Of a DNA stretch of 64,000 bases, positions 25,558-39,500 are shown piece after piece. Source of the stretch: Apus apus. Taxonomy: Eukaryota > Chordata > Aves > Apodiformes > Apodidae. The position numbers and the translations under genes are program-made. The stretch is taken from NCBI RefSeq assembly GCF_020740795.1, contig NC_067283.1, positions 115,883,206 through 115,947,205 on the forward strand, given 5' to 3'. Position 1 is the stretch's first letter, and every line of letters begins with the position of its first letter. Under the pieces are notes generated by a model. That model was given only the letters and a program-made list of their open reading frames with translations, searched no databases and was not told where the DNA came from.

Positions 25558-28500
25558 TAGAAGAGATCTTGTATTGGCAGCCAGGTTAAAGTCAGCATTG
25601 GAGGGAAAGCACACTGAACAGGCTGGTTACTTCCGTTATTACCTTCTGTAAGTGGTATAACATAAAGCCAAGTAGTCCTGGAACACAGGTTGTGTCAGGT
25701 AAGTGTGAACAGGCCAGGACTTACTCAAAGCATCATCTGAAGTAGCTGTGCAAGCCATTGGCCTCCCAGCAGAGCCAGCAAATTTCCATTTAGGAAGCAC
25801 AGGGGCAAGGTCCCTGAAATTTCTAATTAGGGCTGAAAATGCTATATATCATACAGACAAAAAAAAAAATCTTGATCTTTTACCTCCTTGATGTAGTCAT
25901 ACCTAACCTAACTACATGCTTTCTCAGAATGTTTCAGCCTTAGCATTTTACTTACAACAAAAATCTTCACCTCTTGAGGTGCTTTCATCAAATATGGCAT
26001 CAAGTAACACTGAGCAAAGTACCCCGCTGTTTGCACCTGGTATGAGCACAGCAGGAAGCAGGAAACTATTTTCCTGGTTACATTACAATCAGTCACATGA
26101 GTACTTTGTGGCAAGTATTCATTCTGATTTTGAACATGTGGACAAAAAATGTGCCTTTTGAAAACAAGATTATTTTGTCTATTATCCCCATGTCACAGGT
26201 GCGAAGCAGATATCTGCCTTGCAGATACTAAAGAGGAAAACATGCTTTTAACCTTCTTTTTATTTTTCACAGTTAGATGATTTCACACATACTAGAGCAT
26301 TGGCATTATCATAACAAGGTTCAAAAGTTGTATACAGAGTAACATGGAGCATGGAATATCAACATGTAAGGAAGCTATAATTAGCTGATAAAAACAGCTG
26401 TTTGGTAAAGCTTTGCTGTGTTTCTTTATTCCCCAGAATCGACCTTATCAAAATGTCCATGTTTTCTTTTTTAGCTTTCTAAAATAGCACTTATTTACTA
26501 TCCAGCAAATACAGAATGCCTTGGCACATATGCCAAAGGACATCATCAGCTGTTACTTTCCTGAGCAATAGCTCTTATTTTAGATTCCATTTTAAAATTT
26601 TAGTTTCTCAGTCCTAAGGAAAACTAGCTTCTTCTAATTAGTTTCCATTCTCATCAGATATTGTAGTTCAGCCTAAAATTCCTGGGTACCCACTCCAGAG
26701 CAACATCTATCAAAATGCCCTGCTGAGTTGAACAGGGGCACAGAACAAAGCTGGACACCAGCTTCCCTGATGTTAATACCTTATGTGTCTTAAATACCTG
26801 GAATTTTTGTTACACTCTTGTTAATGTTGATTTAAAGCCCAACACAGTGGTTGAAAGCTTGAAGTTTTTCATGCTCCCAACTTTCTGATTCAGCTACAGG
26901 AATAATTGTTTTTTTGGACCATGACTGAGCCAGAGCCTTTAATTTCATGCTCTAGCAATACATGTGATATTTATAGAAGTACATTATTTATGAGATTTCA
27001 ACTAGTTTTCAACTTCAGAATCTGTGTCTTCATCCTTCTGCTATGGTGGCAGATGATCTTTATCCCCTCTCAATGTCCATTTTCATCAGCGTGTAGTGTG
27101 GCCCACCCAGCTCGCTTTCTTCATAACATGCGCTCAGCTAAAGAAGACACAAGCTGAAAAATTACATAGTGCAAAGTCACAGCTGTGAGAACAGCTCTCA
27201 ATCCTTCCTCTACCTCTTGCTGCCTCCTGGAGATAGGCAACTACACAGGAGAGAAGGCAAGTCATTTGTCTGGAGTCACACAGAAAATGAGGTGCTCTGT
27301 GATGCTTAAATACAGGTTTCCAAAGTCACCATGCACATTTCTGTGAGAGTAATTGGTTTTGTAAGTCAGTCATTCCAGTCTGGGAAGTGCTGAACAAACA
27401 ATGGGAGTTTAATCGTCTGCAAGCAGACTCTGTGAGCAAAAATCTATTATTTTGTAATATACTTTCTGAGCTATAAAAAAGAAAAATCTTGGCCAACCTT
27501 CCTTTACTGTTCAGTGAAGTGTGGTAAGCTGCCTAATTTAACAAGAAATCCTCCAAGACTCCTTTCTGCTGCATCCAGACTAATTTGGCTGTTAATGTTC
27601 CATGAAAGAAAGAAATCTTTAGAACATATTCTTATATTACTTTTCAAGCCTCGTTTCTATACCACAGAAAAATTACTAGGATCTCATCTTTTCCTCCCAC
27701 TATGATAGGGAAGATGTTCTCCTTACTAAAACATAATCACAAGCACACACACACAAAAAAGAAGTGTATTATTATAGAGCTCCTTTTTACCAGTTAAGAA
27801 CACTGATTTCTCCTTACCATGTGGAGCACTGCACATAATGTATAGAATAATGTATAGAATAATAACTCCACTGAAACACAGATATAAATATGCAAATGGT
27901 AAATCACGAACAAGAACACAGGTTATTTAGAATGAAAATAATTCATCAGGGCCTAGTCCTTTCACAGTTCATTTGTTCCTAACTTGCTAAATACCTTGGA
28001 TGGTCAATTTTTACCTTAAGCATTCTCTTTTTGTGACTGTTTATAGGCCAGAAATTTATTCAGAAAGGTGTATGCATATATACATTTAAAAAAAAATAAA
28101 TAAAAAAAAGAGGGACAGAATGGAAAGTTAGACTCAATCAGTTATGTAGCTTTGTTGATTTCCCCAGGTAAATCAAGTACCCTGAAGTCATCTATTCATT
28201 CACCATGCAGAACAATCAGAAAAAGCTAGATTTGTCCAGAAATAACTATCTTGAATATTTTCATTAACAAAGATAGTTGCACTAGGGCAGCTAGTGCTCA
28301 ACTACCAGTCTCCATGATCTGAATCTCACAGGTCTGCTCCACATGGCAGCACCACTGAAAAGCTCTGGACATCTGTTACTGTTTAGGGTTGGTAGAGTAC
28401 CACAACGTGAGTGTAGGAGCACTGCATTTACCAACCTGATAGTAAAAATATTGTACATGCATGATTGTATTAACCATAAAGGATGTGCAAGTTCTGGAGA

Positions 28501-29076
28501 GGGTTGAGTCTCCACAGCATTTCCACAGGAACTGTACTGTCAGCTACAAATGCAAATCTCATTATTTGTTATGGTGTGTATAAAGGATTTTTGGACTAGT
28601 AGGACCAAACCAGGCTGTGTTTTTGATAAAATTTGCCATGCAATGAAGTTACCAACCTTATTAATGATTTTGTAAAAAGAACAACGTTACCAGGAAGATA
28701 TCTGGTGACTGGATCTGTTTCCAATGAAGAGGAGAGCTTTCCTCCAAACTTCAGCAATAGCAGAAGTGGTGGTATTTTATACAGCGATTAGGAAGGCAAA
28801 AGACTACAGACTGAAAGTCTGGCTCAGTTTTACCATAAACTTACCTTCAGGAAGCCAGTAACTTGTATAGCTGTGCCCTGGCATCTCCATCTTCACAGGA
28901 AAACAGAGAAATGTATTAAATTCATAGGATTGTATCAAAGAAAACATATCATCAACAAAATGGGAACTTTTCCAAACCAAGTACCACTAAAGCATCCAGT
29001 ACATTTAATCTTCATTTTACTCATATCAATCCAGTTAATCAATGTGCTATTTCATTTGTTTCTAATTCATTAAATA
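25558..29076. other. Downstream flank or distal 3' UTR of OPRK1
   Basis: No coding sequence is recognised. Part may be transcribed if OPRK1 uses a more distal poly(A) site. Short A/T-rich low-complexity sequence lies near 28085-28110 and a 12-bp duplication near 27837-27860. Confidence 0.5.
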
Positions 29077-29993
29077 TTTATTTTAGTCTGCTTACAAATT
29101 GTCCAGGAAAACAAGTACAGCACTATTTTTAAGTATGTCCATTTACATCCTTTACTGAAAATGGCATGTGATCATTACCCACACACACAACCCCCACCCA
29201 GATAATGAATGTGGCACAGGTTTTCATTGCTTTTGTAACAAGTGAAGTATTTGAAGTTTTCTAGTGTCTTACTCAAAATACACTCCGAAAAATTCTTAGT
29301 ATATTACTCACAATCAATAAATATACAATCACCTTGGAAAAACACACATAGAAAACATTACACACAGGTGATTAAACATGTGCCAAAAATACACTAACCA
29401 TTTTCCTTAAAGGCCAGTATTTTTTAATGTTAAAAAGCTTTACCATACAGAGACAATAAAATCATTTTGGTGTGTAGGCAGATCATGCTTAAATTGGATT
29501 TCCACAGCACAGACAAATGTTACAGATACATTAATTGAGAACAATGTTGATTATAGCTCTGCCATTGTTCTGCAGAAACCTAAACAGCACTCTCCACTGT
29601 AAAACAGTAGGACCAATCAAATTGCCAAGCTACATAGTTCAGATGCAATCACTGTTGGGGCAAAAGTTTCTGGCATAACTCAGTGTTATGACCCAATGTT
29701 GTTCAGTATGACTTTTCATATTGTAAAGGGAAAAGCCAGAACTTCCATTATCCAGAAACAGCAGGTACAACACTACATCCTCCTCCCAGAAATTTGTGTT
29801 AGTACCTACTGAAGTACAACAAACATTGTGCCAAAACCTGATCATCAGCCAGGTCCTTTCCATTTGAGTTTAAGTTCAGGAGGTTCTTTTTTGTCAGTAG
29901 TCTAGTTCAAACTGCAGTGGTAATCTGTGTGAGTCCCAGGTCGTTGGACTCTTCTCTCTCTTGAGGACAGTAAGATGACATTTCCACGACTAG
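29077..29993 (-). other. OPRK1: Probable OPRK1 3' UTR with candidate poly(A) signal
   Basis: Downstream of the stop codon the minus strand has no competing coding sequence. The first good AATAAA on the minus strand that I noted is at 29082-29077, about 0.9 kb beyond the stop. Mammalian kappa receptor mRNAs have long 3' UTRs, so transcription may continue further left to another signal, and the end is uncertain. Confidence 0.4.
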
Positions 29994-30526
29994 TCATACA
30001 GGCTTATTCGTCCCATCTGCTTCCCTCATATATGCCGGGTCTTGCACAGTGTTCCTGACTCTGCTGGTGCTCTGCCTGTCCATCCTCATCTTAAAGGGGA
30101 AGCAGAAGTCCTTGAAACATCTCTTGAAGTTTTCATCCAAAAAAGCGTACAGAATCGGGTTGAGGCTGCTGTTGGTGTAACCCAAAGCAATACAGAAGTA
30201 ATAGCTGGATACAGCAGCAGTACTGTGGGACACATCCCCTAATGCTTCAGCCAGCACAAAAATGTGAATAGGAGTCCAACAGATAATAAAAACTGCCACA
30301 ACCACAAGCACCAGCCTGGTGATGCGACGCAGGTTTCGATCTTTTTCTCGAGACCCTGAGAGAAGCCGAACATTTTTAAGGCGCAGGATCATCAGAGTAT
30401 AGCAAACAATTATAATGAGAACTGGAATAACAAATGCGAAGACAAAGACACAGATTTTCATGAAGAGGTCCCACCACACATAATCTTTGTCAGGGAATTG
30501 CAAGGAGCATTCAGTACTAGCAGTGT
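29994..30526 (-). CDS. OPRK1: OPRK1 third coding exon: ECL2 to C-terminus
   Basis: 533 nt including TGA at 29994-29996. The acceptor is TTCATTCCTAG at 30527. The exon completes the Asp codon begun in the previous exon and reads [12 protein letters not shown] (ECL2 with its disulfide Cys), TM5 ([19 protein letters not shown]), intracellular loop 3 ([15 protein letters not shown]), TM6 with CWTPIHIF, a short ECL3, TM7 with [11 protein letters not shown], helix 8 ([13 protein letters not shown]) and a Ser/Thr-containing tail ending NKPV. Loop 3 and the TM3/TM6 G-protein face match mammalian kappa receptors almost perfectly. Differences concentrate in ECL2, the top of TM6, and ECL3. Confidence 0.97.
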
Positions 30527-33500
30527 CTAGGAATGAAAGATGCAAGAAAAAGAAAATTGTTTTACTATTAGATATTCTAAACAATATAATTATCATAGCA
30601 TAAGCTAGGAAAAGTGATTTTCATGTAATGTGATACTAGTAAATGGCATTATCATTAAAGCACTCCAAGGAAAGCTTTCAGTTACTATTGAAACTGGTTT
30701 TATGCAGTTGTCTAGAAATTATTTAGAGAGATAGGAGCTTTTTAAAATGCACAACATTGTATAAAACTTGTTTCCCACAAGAGGATCTAAAAACACATAG
30801 CACAAAACTAAAAATTTGTAAAAGATGTTTCTATTTGAGTCTCCCTGAAGTTTAAAGCCAGACTGAGTACCATTTTCAATGGAGTAGAAATCTCATAATT
30901 ATTATCAAACCACATATGTTTTGTCTGTGCACAGACAGATTTTTGGTATCATTAATGGTGGGAGCCAAATGAGGTTTTGATCATAATAAGATTTTGCCAA
31001 TATATGATAATTGTGTAATAAACTTTTCCCACATGCTTTGTTCAGTGCAAATGGAATACATGAAAGTGTTTGCATTGAGAAAAAACTTACTTCCTGGCAG
31101 CACCCTCTTTTCAGTTAAACAGAAGCAAATAAGATACGTGTGCATGTGGACTGAAATGGAAGCCACTCTTTTTGCAGATCATGTAATTGAAAATTCATCC
31201 TGTGCAGAGACTGGAGGATCTGGACTACTGACACTAGCCCACTCCTTTTTTGATTGCCGATGGCAGGGTTCAGAGTCGCAGGCTGTCATTTGATTTTTAT
31301 GTCCCAGAAATTTTCCATCTGACAGGAAGCTGCTAAGGAATGAAATATCTGAGGCTTCATTTGCTGATCTCATTGGAGCCTCCCAGAATATAAACCATTT
31401 GGAAAATCAAGAAACAAGTTAAATGGCACGGCAAGAGATGGGGTACATTTACAAGTCCTATCAGCAGCTGAACTCTATAGAAGCCAAGTCAAGGTAACAG
31501 GGATTTTTCACTCTGAATTGCAGCTTAGATTTTATCCTCTTGAGCATTACATTATTCTTTGGATTTTTTTTTTTTCATTTTTCCAATGGAATTTGTCATT
31601 CCTCTACAAATTTTTATGTATTGGCTTTTACTGAATCAGATCTAAGGGTAGAATGATTTAATATACTCTTACACACCACTTTTTCATATCTATCTCCAGC
31701 AGAACTAGTCAGAAAAAATCCATCAAGCCATATGTCTCTGCTATCAAAATGCTTCACAAATCTAGACAACACTGCAGAGAATTTATTTTGAAAATGGAAA
31801 AGTTGAAAATTTGAAAGCTGAAAACAACTAGGGAGTGAACTTATCATTATGGTACCAGATAGACGTTTCCACAGTTGAATATCAGAAAACTGTTACTGGG
31901 TCATCTTGAATACTGAAACATTCAAATAAAAAAAGCTGAAATAAAAGCTTAATATTTTGATGTTTTATGTTAAATAATATAACAACTAATGGATGATTAT
32001 GAAAGCTGAAAAGTGAAAAGACATATCTTTCAAGCTTGAAGGAAGATACTAACAGCACAAGTATGACCTAACAGATTCTTGATACTCAGTCAACTTTCCT
32101 AAGTCCTTTGTGATCTAGGTTTTCATAAGTGTAGTCACCTTTACTCAGTTTTATTCTAGAAATGTCAGCAATCATCTTCAAATAAGTTTTCACATGTATT
32201 ATTACTGATATTTCTAGCAGAACATGGCCTAGCAGCAGCAATAAAATCAGGATGCAGCTATAATATCTAGACTAATGAAGCTGCATCCAGTTGTGCAGTG
32301 CTGGTCAAAAGTGAGGTGTGATCACAGATGACTGCTCTGGAACATAGTCACCTACTCACAGAAACCCTCTCCCTGAGGAAACTGCCTCTTCAGATCTGCT
32401 GACACAATTTCATATATTTATCAAACGAATTCAGTCATGCTTGCTACATTTTAATATAATTTGCAGACGGCAATGATATTTTAGACTTCTAAATTATTGA
32501 ATTGGAATATTGAAATTGAAAATATTGAATTGAAATTTCTTCATTGTCTTACATCTCACCACAGTTTACTTTTGATGGAAAATCTAATTCTAAATTCTTT
32601 AATATTTGTGTGTCTCACTTGATATATATATATAATGCTATGAATTGTGTGGAACTTATGTACATTTTCCCAGTTTACAACTTGCAAACAATCCTCAAAG
32701 GTCCTTATTATAATGGACAATCTGGTAATAATTTTCATGAACTTAGGAAGATAACAAAATCCAATTTAGATTTTATTTTTGTTGCCTGAAAACATGCAGA
32801 ACTAAGTACAGTGTCACAAACAGAGTACTTAAGCTTTCCTACTGGCTTTTTCCACTCTGAAAGCCAAATATTCAAAATATATTGATATATTTAATGAAAA
32901 ATACTGCATTCTAGATGGCATTTTAATGTAAATATATTTTAAAATGTGTTTGATAAACTACCATTTAATATTAATCTTAATCTTGACACAGGAAATATAT
33001 TTCTGTTTAGATACATTATTAATTATTTCACCTTCAGACATCCATACTCCTCTGTACTCACATGAAGCCTTCATACTATTACTGGAAACACTACTAGAAC
33101 CTCTAATTTTATTTTTTTAAGTGAACAATTCCTCAGCAAGAAAGCCTCCATTAAGGTCAGATAGAGAATATTTACACTGATGGACAATTTATTCTGCAGG
33201 GAAAATTATAGAATCATTAAGGTTGGAAGGGACCTTAAAGATCATCAAGTTCCAACCCCCCTCCCATAAGGAGGGAACCCTACCACTAGATCAGGTTGCA
33301 CAAAACCTCATCCAACCTGGCCTTAAAAACCTCCAGGGATGGGGCATTAACAGCCTCCCTGGGCAACCCCTTCCAGCCTCACCACCCTTATAGTGAAGAA
33401 TTTCTTCTTAATATCTAACCTAAATCTCCCCTTTCTCAATTTAAAACCATTACCCCTTGTCCTATCACTATCTTCTCTGATGAAAAGCCCCTCCCCAGCT

Positions 33501-36500
33501 TTCCTGTAGGCCCCTTTCAAGTACTGGAAGGCCACTATAAGGTCTCTCTGGAGCTTTCACTTCTCTAGGCTGAACAGGCCCAATTCTCCAATGTATCCAG
33601 AAAGATGCTGCTGGGAATCATGTACTGTGAGAACAAAAGGGGTGGGAACTTTAAATATAATCACTTTCCACTTGAAGTTCAGCTGTTGTTCAAACCTGAA
33701 TCCAACAGAGGCTTTCTAGCAAATAAATAAAAACTCTTTTGACCAACATAACATAAAGTTTCAGTCCTGAGCTCCAGCTGTCTGGCAAAGGGAAGATCCC
33801 TGCTTTTCCACTTCAGATTTATCAGCATAATTCTTGAACACACCAAACAAGATAAATGTCAGTAAATGCTCAAGAGAGACCTTAGATCAGACAAGCAGGG
33901 ATGAACAGTAGGGGCTGACAAGCATTTGCCAATAATTTTCCACACTAATTGGCCTAGCTGAGCTGGGGATTGCTAGTCTCTCCTTCAGGAATAAAAAAAA
34001 AGAAAAAAGGCTGCCTGCCATGTAGTGTGGAAAAGGCATTTCATCACTGCTGGCCTGAGAGCAGCCCCTTGATCTAAATGTGATGCTTACAGTGAATAAC
34101 AGGAATATTCTGCTAGTTCAGCACACTCCAACAAAACGCCTGACCCAGCCAATGTCCCATGGCCTTCAAGATCCCATATGTGGTGGGATAATCATTCTTC
34201 CCAAATGAAGATGCATGGAAGCTAAGATTTCTTGAGTCAGATGTTGTTTTATAGAGCAGGTTAAAACTTTTCTGGGGAGAAGGGTTACAGCATTGCAGAC
34301 CAGGACCAGGACACTTTATCCCCTAAAGGGCTGAAATAAGAGTTTCCAGAAGACTCTTCTGTCACTTACCCACCAGAAGACCAACAGCAAGAACAAAATC
34401 TATATTCTTCAGTCAAATAAATCAGCCCTTGCACAGCTGTTACTGAAATGTTTTGTTTGCATTGATCTCTGTCAAGCAGTTCAACACATAACATTTATTG
34501 TCTCTGCCAGATAAAACAGTATCCTTATGTAAAGTTCACCATTTCTTTGGGAGGAGGGAAACTTTTCTAATTAGCTCAGAAAATTATTAATTGTTTTTCA
34601 AAAGATTATTTACATATCAAACAAGACTACTGCCAAATAACTATGCATGCCTGGTATTTTATCAAGCCATCCATGTAACAGGAAGGCCCCAGCCCAAGGA
34701 CATTGTTAGAGGCCTCAAGCCCTTTGAAGACACTGAGGCGCTCCTGCACTGCAGTCATGCCTGTGGGTAGGAAGTAGATGTATGTGAGAATGCTTCTCCC
34801 CTTTCCTTCTCAAGGAGGATATGAAAATAAGATTAACCCCGTAGCGTGGTAGTTTGGGCATTGAGTCACCGGTTATAGGGGCTAAGTCCACACTACTTCA
34901 TGGATTATAATTTTCAAGCAGACCCCATAGGTGGTCTCTTGAATTCATGTTCTTGTAGTTGCTTCCCTGCATAGTCTGTATTCCCAGCTCCTCTGCTGAT
35001 CCTTATTTTCAGCTTTTCCAAGTCTCCATGTACATCCCCATACCTCTTTAAGCCATAATTTGAGATGCTGTTACATATAATTTAGTTTTATTTTCTCTCT
35101 CCAGCTACTGATGTTTCTTGTCTTCACCATGCCTTCAAGTTCTGTGAAATGGCTGTTGATGATAAGTTGCCGGGTCCTAATACTAATTATAGTGTTAATA
35201 CTAATGCTAATGCAAAGCAATCTAGTTCCTGCTCTTAAAAAAGTCATCAAAACTGCTCTCACAACACCTAAAAAAAGCATCTTAAGCCCATATTTCAAGT
35301 CTCATCCTAAACTGAGCTTTGATCCATCCACTGTCAACAAGTTTGTGATCATTTTCCCCCGCTGTCTGCTAGTAGTTTTTGATGGTTTCACTCTAGCACA
35401 GACACTGCTTCAAAGCACATTTTGGGATTTTTTAGTTGGCCAGGTCATCTGAACTTAAATTATTTATATGTCTTACTGTCATGTTCCACATTATATTTCA
35501 AAATGTCAGAAATTTAGACATATGTTCTGAAAAAGGAATCAGTCAGGTTTACTCAATATTCAAAACTACATTTTATGTCATTCAAGAAAAAAAAAGAACT
35601 GAATTTTAAATACTCACACTCACCTTCCCTGACTTTGGTACCTCCAAGAACTATGGCAGATATGCCAAAAGATGAGGACAGTAGCCAGATACAGATGTTG
35701 ATTATCTTCGCTTTGAGAGGTGTACGGAAGTCTAGAGCCTTCACAGGGTGACACACAGCAATGTATCGATCAACACTCATCATGGTCAGTGTGAATATGC
35801 TGGTAAACATGTTGTAATAGTCAATGGAAATAACTATTTTACACAGCACATCACCAAAGGGCCACGAGTTCATCAGGTACTCAGTGCTTTGGAAAGGCAT
35901 AGTCGTGGTAACTAGAGCATCTGCCATGGCCAGATTGAAAATGTAGATGTTGGTTGCTGTCTTCATCTTTGTGTACCTGAGGAACAAAATAGTAAGGCTT
36001 TAGTATTTCAAAATATGATTATGCACGTTCAGATATGTAACATTTTATCCATCAAGCTTCATCATAGCTGGGTGTTTTTCTGGCATTTCTAATTCATTAC
36101 AGAAGTGCACACCAATGCAAGACCCTTGGGATAATAGCAAACATGTTGGACTAAGTCTCTTAGCATCTGCATTAGCATTTAGAACTATTCACCATGGGCA
36201 AAACCAAGGATATAAATACATTTAATCTTCCTTTAATTCACTGCAACAATGCCAGCTAATAAAAGTTTTAGTCATTTCCCCTCTTTGCTCTGTCACTTCC
36301 AAATTCTCCTCCTTTCTTATCTTCAGCTTTTCCCAGTCCTCTCTTTTGTGCTAATGAAAAAGATGTCTAGTGCTTAAGTAGGAAACCACACGGGGGGTGG
36401 GAGGCTGCAGAGGGGTTGTGTGTGGAAATGATCATAGCAATATTTTTTTCTGCATCCTTTAATTTCATCAAAATTAAGCACTTGTTTTGTCCAGCTGGTA

Positions 36501-39500
36501 AGAATCTCAGCCTACACAGAAGAATAACATCTGTCCTGCAAATCACATTATTGACTATAAGACACTGTTCCAATACAAATATGAAACTATGTAGGTAGGA
36601 GGAACAAGTAAAAGACACATTAACAGACTAGGAACACCTCTTCTGGTAAAATAAAATAAAAATAAGAAAAAATAAGAAGCAGCTCCAATTGCATCTCAGC
36701 TGCAAGACTAAGCAAAAATTCACTAAAAACTCAGATTGCAAATTTCTGTTAAACTGGACTAATTTCCATTAAGTGTCTGCAAAGGAGTAGTAGAAAGGTG
36801 ATTTTACTACTATGGACATCACTGATGATATTTGGAATTGTTCTTTTGTTCATATGGCAGAAGAAAAAAGACCATGAAAAGTTGGACAGGATGCACAAAA
36901 AGCTCCACAAAAATAAGTGAAAAGAATGGAGAAAATTCTTACTGCAAGTAATTTAAAAGAGCTCAGCCCATTTAGTTTATCAAAAACAACACTAAGAGGC
37001 AACTTGATTACAGTGTCTGAAGACCTCTACAGGGAGAAAACAGCAGGTACTGAAGAGCTCTTTCAGACTGCAAAGAAAAGTGTAACAAGGACAAACAGAT
37101 AAATGTCAAAGCCAGACAAACTCAGATGAGAAACAGTGATGGATTTTACCTAACAACAAAGGTATTTATTATTGGGAACAAATTACACAAGAAAGGAGTA
37201 ATTTTTTCCATCTCTTAATGTCTCCAAATCAATGTCTTCTGCTTTGAAAAGTGTGAGCTTCAGTTAAATACAAATTACTAGATTCAATACAGGAGTATTT
37301 ACATGAAATGCATTGGCCTGTGATAGACAGAGGTGAAGTAACTAATAGTTCTTCTGAATCATTACTTATGTAGTTCTTTAAAAACTTCCCCAAGGGCTTG
37401 AAAAAGGAAAGTTTACTTTAATATATAGAATAATTAGTTTGACCTTTTTTCCTTAAAGAAAATCAGAAAAGTATTGAAAAATAAGGAGGATTTTATTAGC
37501 CTTGAAAAAATGATATATCTGAAAATCTTTATATCTGGCATTTCCTGTTCTTTGCAACCTTAACTAAATCCCTTTTTGTGTGCGACACTGTAGCCATATA
37601 CACCACATTTCCTCGTACCCCTTTCCCTTCTCCACACAGCCTTCCAATGACAGAATAGGAAAGACTGTAAAATTGAACTATATGTTTTAGGTAACTTCAA
37701 AATGCGGATTTCTGAAGCTGCTTAAAGCATGTTCTTTGTTTAGGTAACATGTAAAGTTATCAGTTTATTCATTTTTTTCCACTATGCAACACATATACAC
37801 ATAAGAAAATTAATTTTCCTCACTACTGTTGATCCAACAGGAAGAATGTCTTGTCATTTACAGGTAGTAAGGCATACAGAGTCATTCCAGCATCAGCATT
37901 TAGACAACTTTCAATGTAACCAAATCAAAGCTGTATATGGGAATGAAAATATAATGGGAAAAAAAACCAAAACAACCCAGTGTGCCTTTTCTCCTATAAA
38001 GCTCTATGAAATCTTTGGCTCATTTCAGGAGCACATTTGCATGTAACAATCCCAGCTTTGGTAACTTTATGTGGTGTGCATCTAGTGATTCCCTACGGCT
38101 CACTAGTCTGGCAGTGCTGGGACTAACTGGTCTTTCCCAAATCCAACCCAGTTCATAGACCACAGATGTCCCCTTGCAGCACTCACTCCAAGCCAGAACA
38201 AGCACTTGACCCCTTCTCTGTCAGACCTTGAACAAAAAGGCAGGAGACCAATAAATACTGCTCCAATAAATATTTTATTATGTTTAGGCAATCAGTTCCT
38301 CCCAGGCACTGCAGAGGGGTCATTCACGCCTAACCCAGGGAGAAAGGGTGCACTGGTTACAATGGTGCAATGCAAAGGCCAAGCATGTTTTGCTGATGCA
38401 ACCTTAAAACTCATTGATCTCACAATGGTAACGTAAAAAGCTTGATGACTTTCACCTGAAAGCATCAGCCTCCTTGTAAATGAGATGGCCTTTAAAGTTG
38501 TTAGGCAATATAGATTAAATCATGCATTCATTTAGAAGTTCATAACATTCAGAAATGCCTTGGGACTCAACCACCAGAACTCCTTTGAATGTTTTTATTT
38601 AAACACATTAAAAAATATTAAATTACTACATGTCTCTGAAGATACATGTTTGCAGGCTTAATTAAAAGTCCAGTTAAAGTACTGGAGTGACTGCTGGCAC
38701 TGCCAGACACTTTGATCGAGTCTTGACTCAGACACAAAATGAGGAATTTAACTGCTTTTCTACAACTCATTCTATTGCACCAAAACATAGGAGGCAACAT
38801 TTTGTGTGGTTTGGGGTTTTAAAACCATACCCTCCATTCACCCAAATCTGCACGTGAACAAAGTAAGGCAATCTTGTCTTCCTTTGCAAAATTAAAATGA
38901 TTGATGAAATACCTTGTGGGAAACTGTTATTTTTCTTCACATAAGTCTAAACAAAAGGCAGCAATAGCCTCCCTGGCATGGGCTTGCAACATACCTGAAT
39001 TCCATTTATGGAAAAAATACTGCTATCTGCTTTAATTAGTCTAGGAGAACAGATAGAGGAAACCTGGACATAACTACAGCATAAATGACACATTGGTAAT
39101 TAGTTACAAATGTTTTCTTAGTGTCTTTGAGGCATAACTTTCAAAGAACATTGAAATAATTATCAGTTATTGTTGTATAAGCCATTCTAGGGAAATCTTG
39201 TGTCTAGAAAGATTTAAATTATGTCTACTTACATGGCAGAAGTAAAATTAACAAAATTATCACAACTTAGGCTACATCCACTTCTTGAAAGTGGAAAGTT
39301 TTTTGAGACTTACTTTAAACTGACCCTTAGAAAAATTTCCTCTATTTCTAGGTTGACTCATCACTGATGTACTTTTCCTTCTGAAGTTGAATTTACTTTG
39401 CACAGCTTTTTAAGACAGTAAATAGGAAGAAATCACACCTCCAGCCAAAGCTTATAAATGAAATTGTGGCAACAGAAGAAAGAAGCATGCTATTAAGAAG

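Noticed and set aside
35111..35452. 113-codon hydrophobic plus-strand frame as a small membrane protein
   Set aside because: Lies inside OPRK1 intron 2 in AT-rich repeat-like sequence; hydrophobicity follows from T-rich codons.
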